The position numbers and the translations under genes are program-made. The notes beneath the pieces are model-generated. The model did no database searches, had not been told where the DNA came from, and saw only the letters and a list, made by a program, of their open reading frames with translations. Shown here in pieces: positions 6,183 to 7,372 of a stretch of 7,372 nucleotides of DNA. The DNA lies in assembly GCA_937900975.1 (NCBI GenBank), contig CALCPC010000777.1, positions 1 through 7,372 of the forward strand. The letters are read 5' to 3'. Every line of letters begins with the position of its first letter. Position 1 is the first letter of the stretch. The DNA is from an uncultured Paracoccaceae bacterium (GTDB lineage Bacteria; Pseudomonadota; Alphaproteobacteria; Rhodobacterales; Rhodobacteraceae).

Positions 6183-6204
6183 GCGCGGGTTTCGAACCTT
6201 TGGC

Positions 6205-7372
6205 TCAAGCGTCGCTGTCGTCGTCTTCTCCGTTGCCCGCCTCGGCGATCCATGCAACCGAGACGACTTCCTCGCCCTCGGCCGTGTTGAACACTTTGAC
6301 CCCGCCCGCCCCGCGAGAGCGGAAGGAGATGCCCGCAACTGGGCAGCGGATCGATTGGCCGGTGGAGGTGGCGAGCATGATCTGCCCGTCGAGATCGACG
6401 GGAAAGCTGGCCACCAGCGCACCGCCCCGCATCGTGCGGTCCATTGCGGCGACCCCTTGGCCGCCGCGCCCGCGCACCGGGTAGTCGTGGCTCGACGACA
6501 TTTTACCGGTGCCCCGGGCGGTGATCGTGAGGATCAGATCCTCAGCCGCCGACATTTCGGCATAGCGGCCCTCGGGCAGCGCCACATCTGCGACCGGCTC
6601 GTCCTCGTCGGCGCCTTCATCATCGGCGCCGGCCACGGCGCGGCGCTGTTTGAGATAGGCCGCCCGCTCCTCAGACGTCGCGTCAAAGTGCCGGATAACG
6701 GCCATTGAGACGACGCGGTCGCCCTCGGCCAAACGCACGCCGCGCACACCGGTTGAGTCGCGCCCCTTGAACACCCGCACGTCCGTTGTTCGGAACCGGA
6801 TCGCCTTTCCGGCGGCGGTGACCAGCAGGATATCGTCATCTTCGGACGCAATCCGTGCGTTGATCAGGCTGACCCCGTCGGGCAGTTTCATCGCGATCTT
6901 GCCGTTCGATTTCACATTGGTGAAATCGGACAACGCGTTGCGCCGGACATCGCCCTCGGAACTTGCGAACACGATTTGCAGGGCATCCCAATCCGCCTCG
7001 TCCCGGTCGACCGGCATGATCGCGGCGATGGAGGTGCCGGTATCGATGGGCAGAATGTTGACGATCGCTTTGCCGCGCGCATTGCGCCCGGCTTGCGGCA
7101 AACGCCAGGTCTTCAGCTTGTAGACCATGCCGTTGGTCGTGAAAACCAACAGCGGCGTGTGCGTGTTCGCGACAAAAAGCGTGGTGACGAAATCCTCGTC
7201 CTTTGTCGCCATGCCCTGCAGGCCCTTGCCGCCGCGCTTTTGCTCCCGATACTCGGTCAGCGGGGTGCGTTTGATATACCCGGCGTGCGAGACGGTGACG
7301 ACCATCTCCTCCCGCTCGATCAGGTCTTCGTCCTCCATCTCGCCGGCGTGTTCCAGAATATCGGTCCGGCGC
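6205..7372 (-). CDS. gyrA: DNA gyrase subunit A, C-terminal part (truncated by window edge)
   Basis: GyrA is the DNA-cleaving subunit of gyrase, which introduces negative supercoils using ATP hydrolysed by GyrB. The window holds the last 388 residues; the catalytic tyrosine domain lies outside. The visible part opens at the end of the coiled coil with RRTDIL, then DLIEREEMVVTVSHAGYIKR (visible 16-35). The GyrA box follows as QKRGGKG (visible 44-50, bases 7222-7242). This motif is needed for DNA wrapping and separates GyrA from ParC. The remainder is the repeated-blade beta-pinwheel domain, with blade motifs such as NARGKAIVNILPI, STGVRGVRL, GRGGQGVAAM and SRGAGGVKVF. An insertion at about visible 225-270, rich in Asp, Glu and Arg, breaks the pinwheel, as I recall for alphaproteobacterial GyrA. 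It ends in an acidic tail (EDDDSDA) like those that tune wrapping in other gyrases. It is convergent with dctPQM and unrelated to it. Confidence 0.96.
   Translation of the reverse strand, partial: RRTDILEHAGEMEDEDLIEREEMVVTVSHAGYIKRTPLTEYREQKRGGKGLQGMATKDEDFVTTLFVANTHTPLLVFTTNGMVYKLKTWRLPQAGRNARGKAIVNILPIDTGTSIAAIMPVDRDEADWDALQIVFASSEGDVRRNALSDFTNVKSNGKIAMKLPDGVSLINARIASEDDDILLVTAAGKAIRFRTTDVRVFKGRDSTGVRGVRLAEGDRVVSMAVIRHFDATSEERAAYLKQRRAVAGADDEGADEDEPVADVALPEGRYAEMSAAEDLILTITARGTGKMSSSHDYPVRGRGGQGVAAMDRTMRGGALVASFPVDLDGQIMLATSTGQSIRCPVAGISFRSRGAGGVKVFNTAEGEEVVSVAWIAEAGNGEDDDSDA

Larger units (their letters stand above)
5611..6204. other. Gene-poor region between dctM and gyrA
   Basis: This 594-nt stretch lies between the convergent 3' ends of dctM and gyrA. 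I found no frame with a credible start, ribosome binding site and family resemblance. Frames of 70-100 codons exist on both strands but look like random high-GC open frames. The first 60 bases are dominated by GC palindromes. Bases 5833-6137 contain two diverged copies of a repeat of about 90 nt, described separately. Near the right end is a hairpin that may terminate transcription. The region could be decayed coding sequence or could hold an unrecognised structured RNA. No tRNA or other known RNA was recognised. Confidence 0.6.

Noticed and set aside
6205..7372. parC instead of gyrA
   Set aside because: An intact GyrA box (QKRGGKG) and the full multi-blade C-terminal domain with acidic tail point to GyrA.
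1..7372. CRISPR array, insertion sequence, tRNA or rRNA
   Set aside because: No regularly spaced short repeats, no transposase-like frame with terminal inverted repeats, and no recognisable RNA gene were seen on reading.

Overview
The window looks like a chromosomal stretch from a GC-rich alphaproteobacterium, most likely of the Rhodobacterales/Roseobacter type. Three things point that way: the strong G/C bias at third codon positions, the close resemblance (from memory of the families, no search run) of the DctP and DctM proteins to roseobacter C4-dicarboxylate TRAP transporters, and the acidic insertion in the GyrA C-terminal domain.

Layout, left to right. Minus strand: the N-terminal two thirds of a cytochrome P450 (1-763, cut by the window edge at the I-helix) lies downstream of a complete PLP-dependent Cys/Met-metabolism enzyme of the cystathionine gamma-synthase/beta-lyase family (951-2072). 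The two are probably co-transcribed. Their 187-nt junction holds a near-perfect inverted repeat and a doubtful 63-codon frame that overlaps both neighbours by a few bases. A divergent promoter region (2073-2325) follows. Plus strand: a complete TRAP transporter operon, dctP (2326-3327), dctQ (3396-4130) and dctM (4132-5610). A strong GC hairpin sits between dctP and dctQ, and a single base separates dctQ from dctM. A 594-nt stretch without a credible gene (5611-6204) contains a pair of diverged direct repeats of about 90 nt. Minus strand, entering from the right edge: the C-terminal part of gyrA (6205-7372), with the GyrA box and most of the beta-pinwheel.

How the genes work together: DctP captures a carboxylate in the periplasm and delivers it to the DctQM membrane complex, which imports it using the sodium gradient. 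The Cys/Met enzyme and the P450 may form a small metabolic operon, but nothing here fixes their substrates. gyrA is a housekeeping gene with no functional link to the rest.

No clear undescribed system was found. The items most worth a second look are the 90-nt repeat pair downstream of dctM and gyrA, the dctP-dctQ hairpin, and the metC-like/P450 junction.
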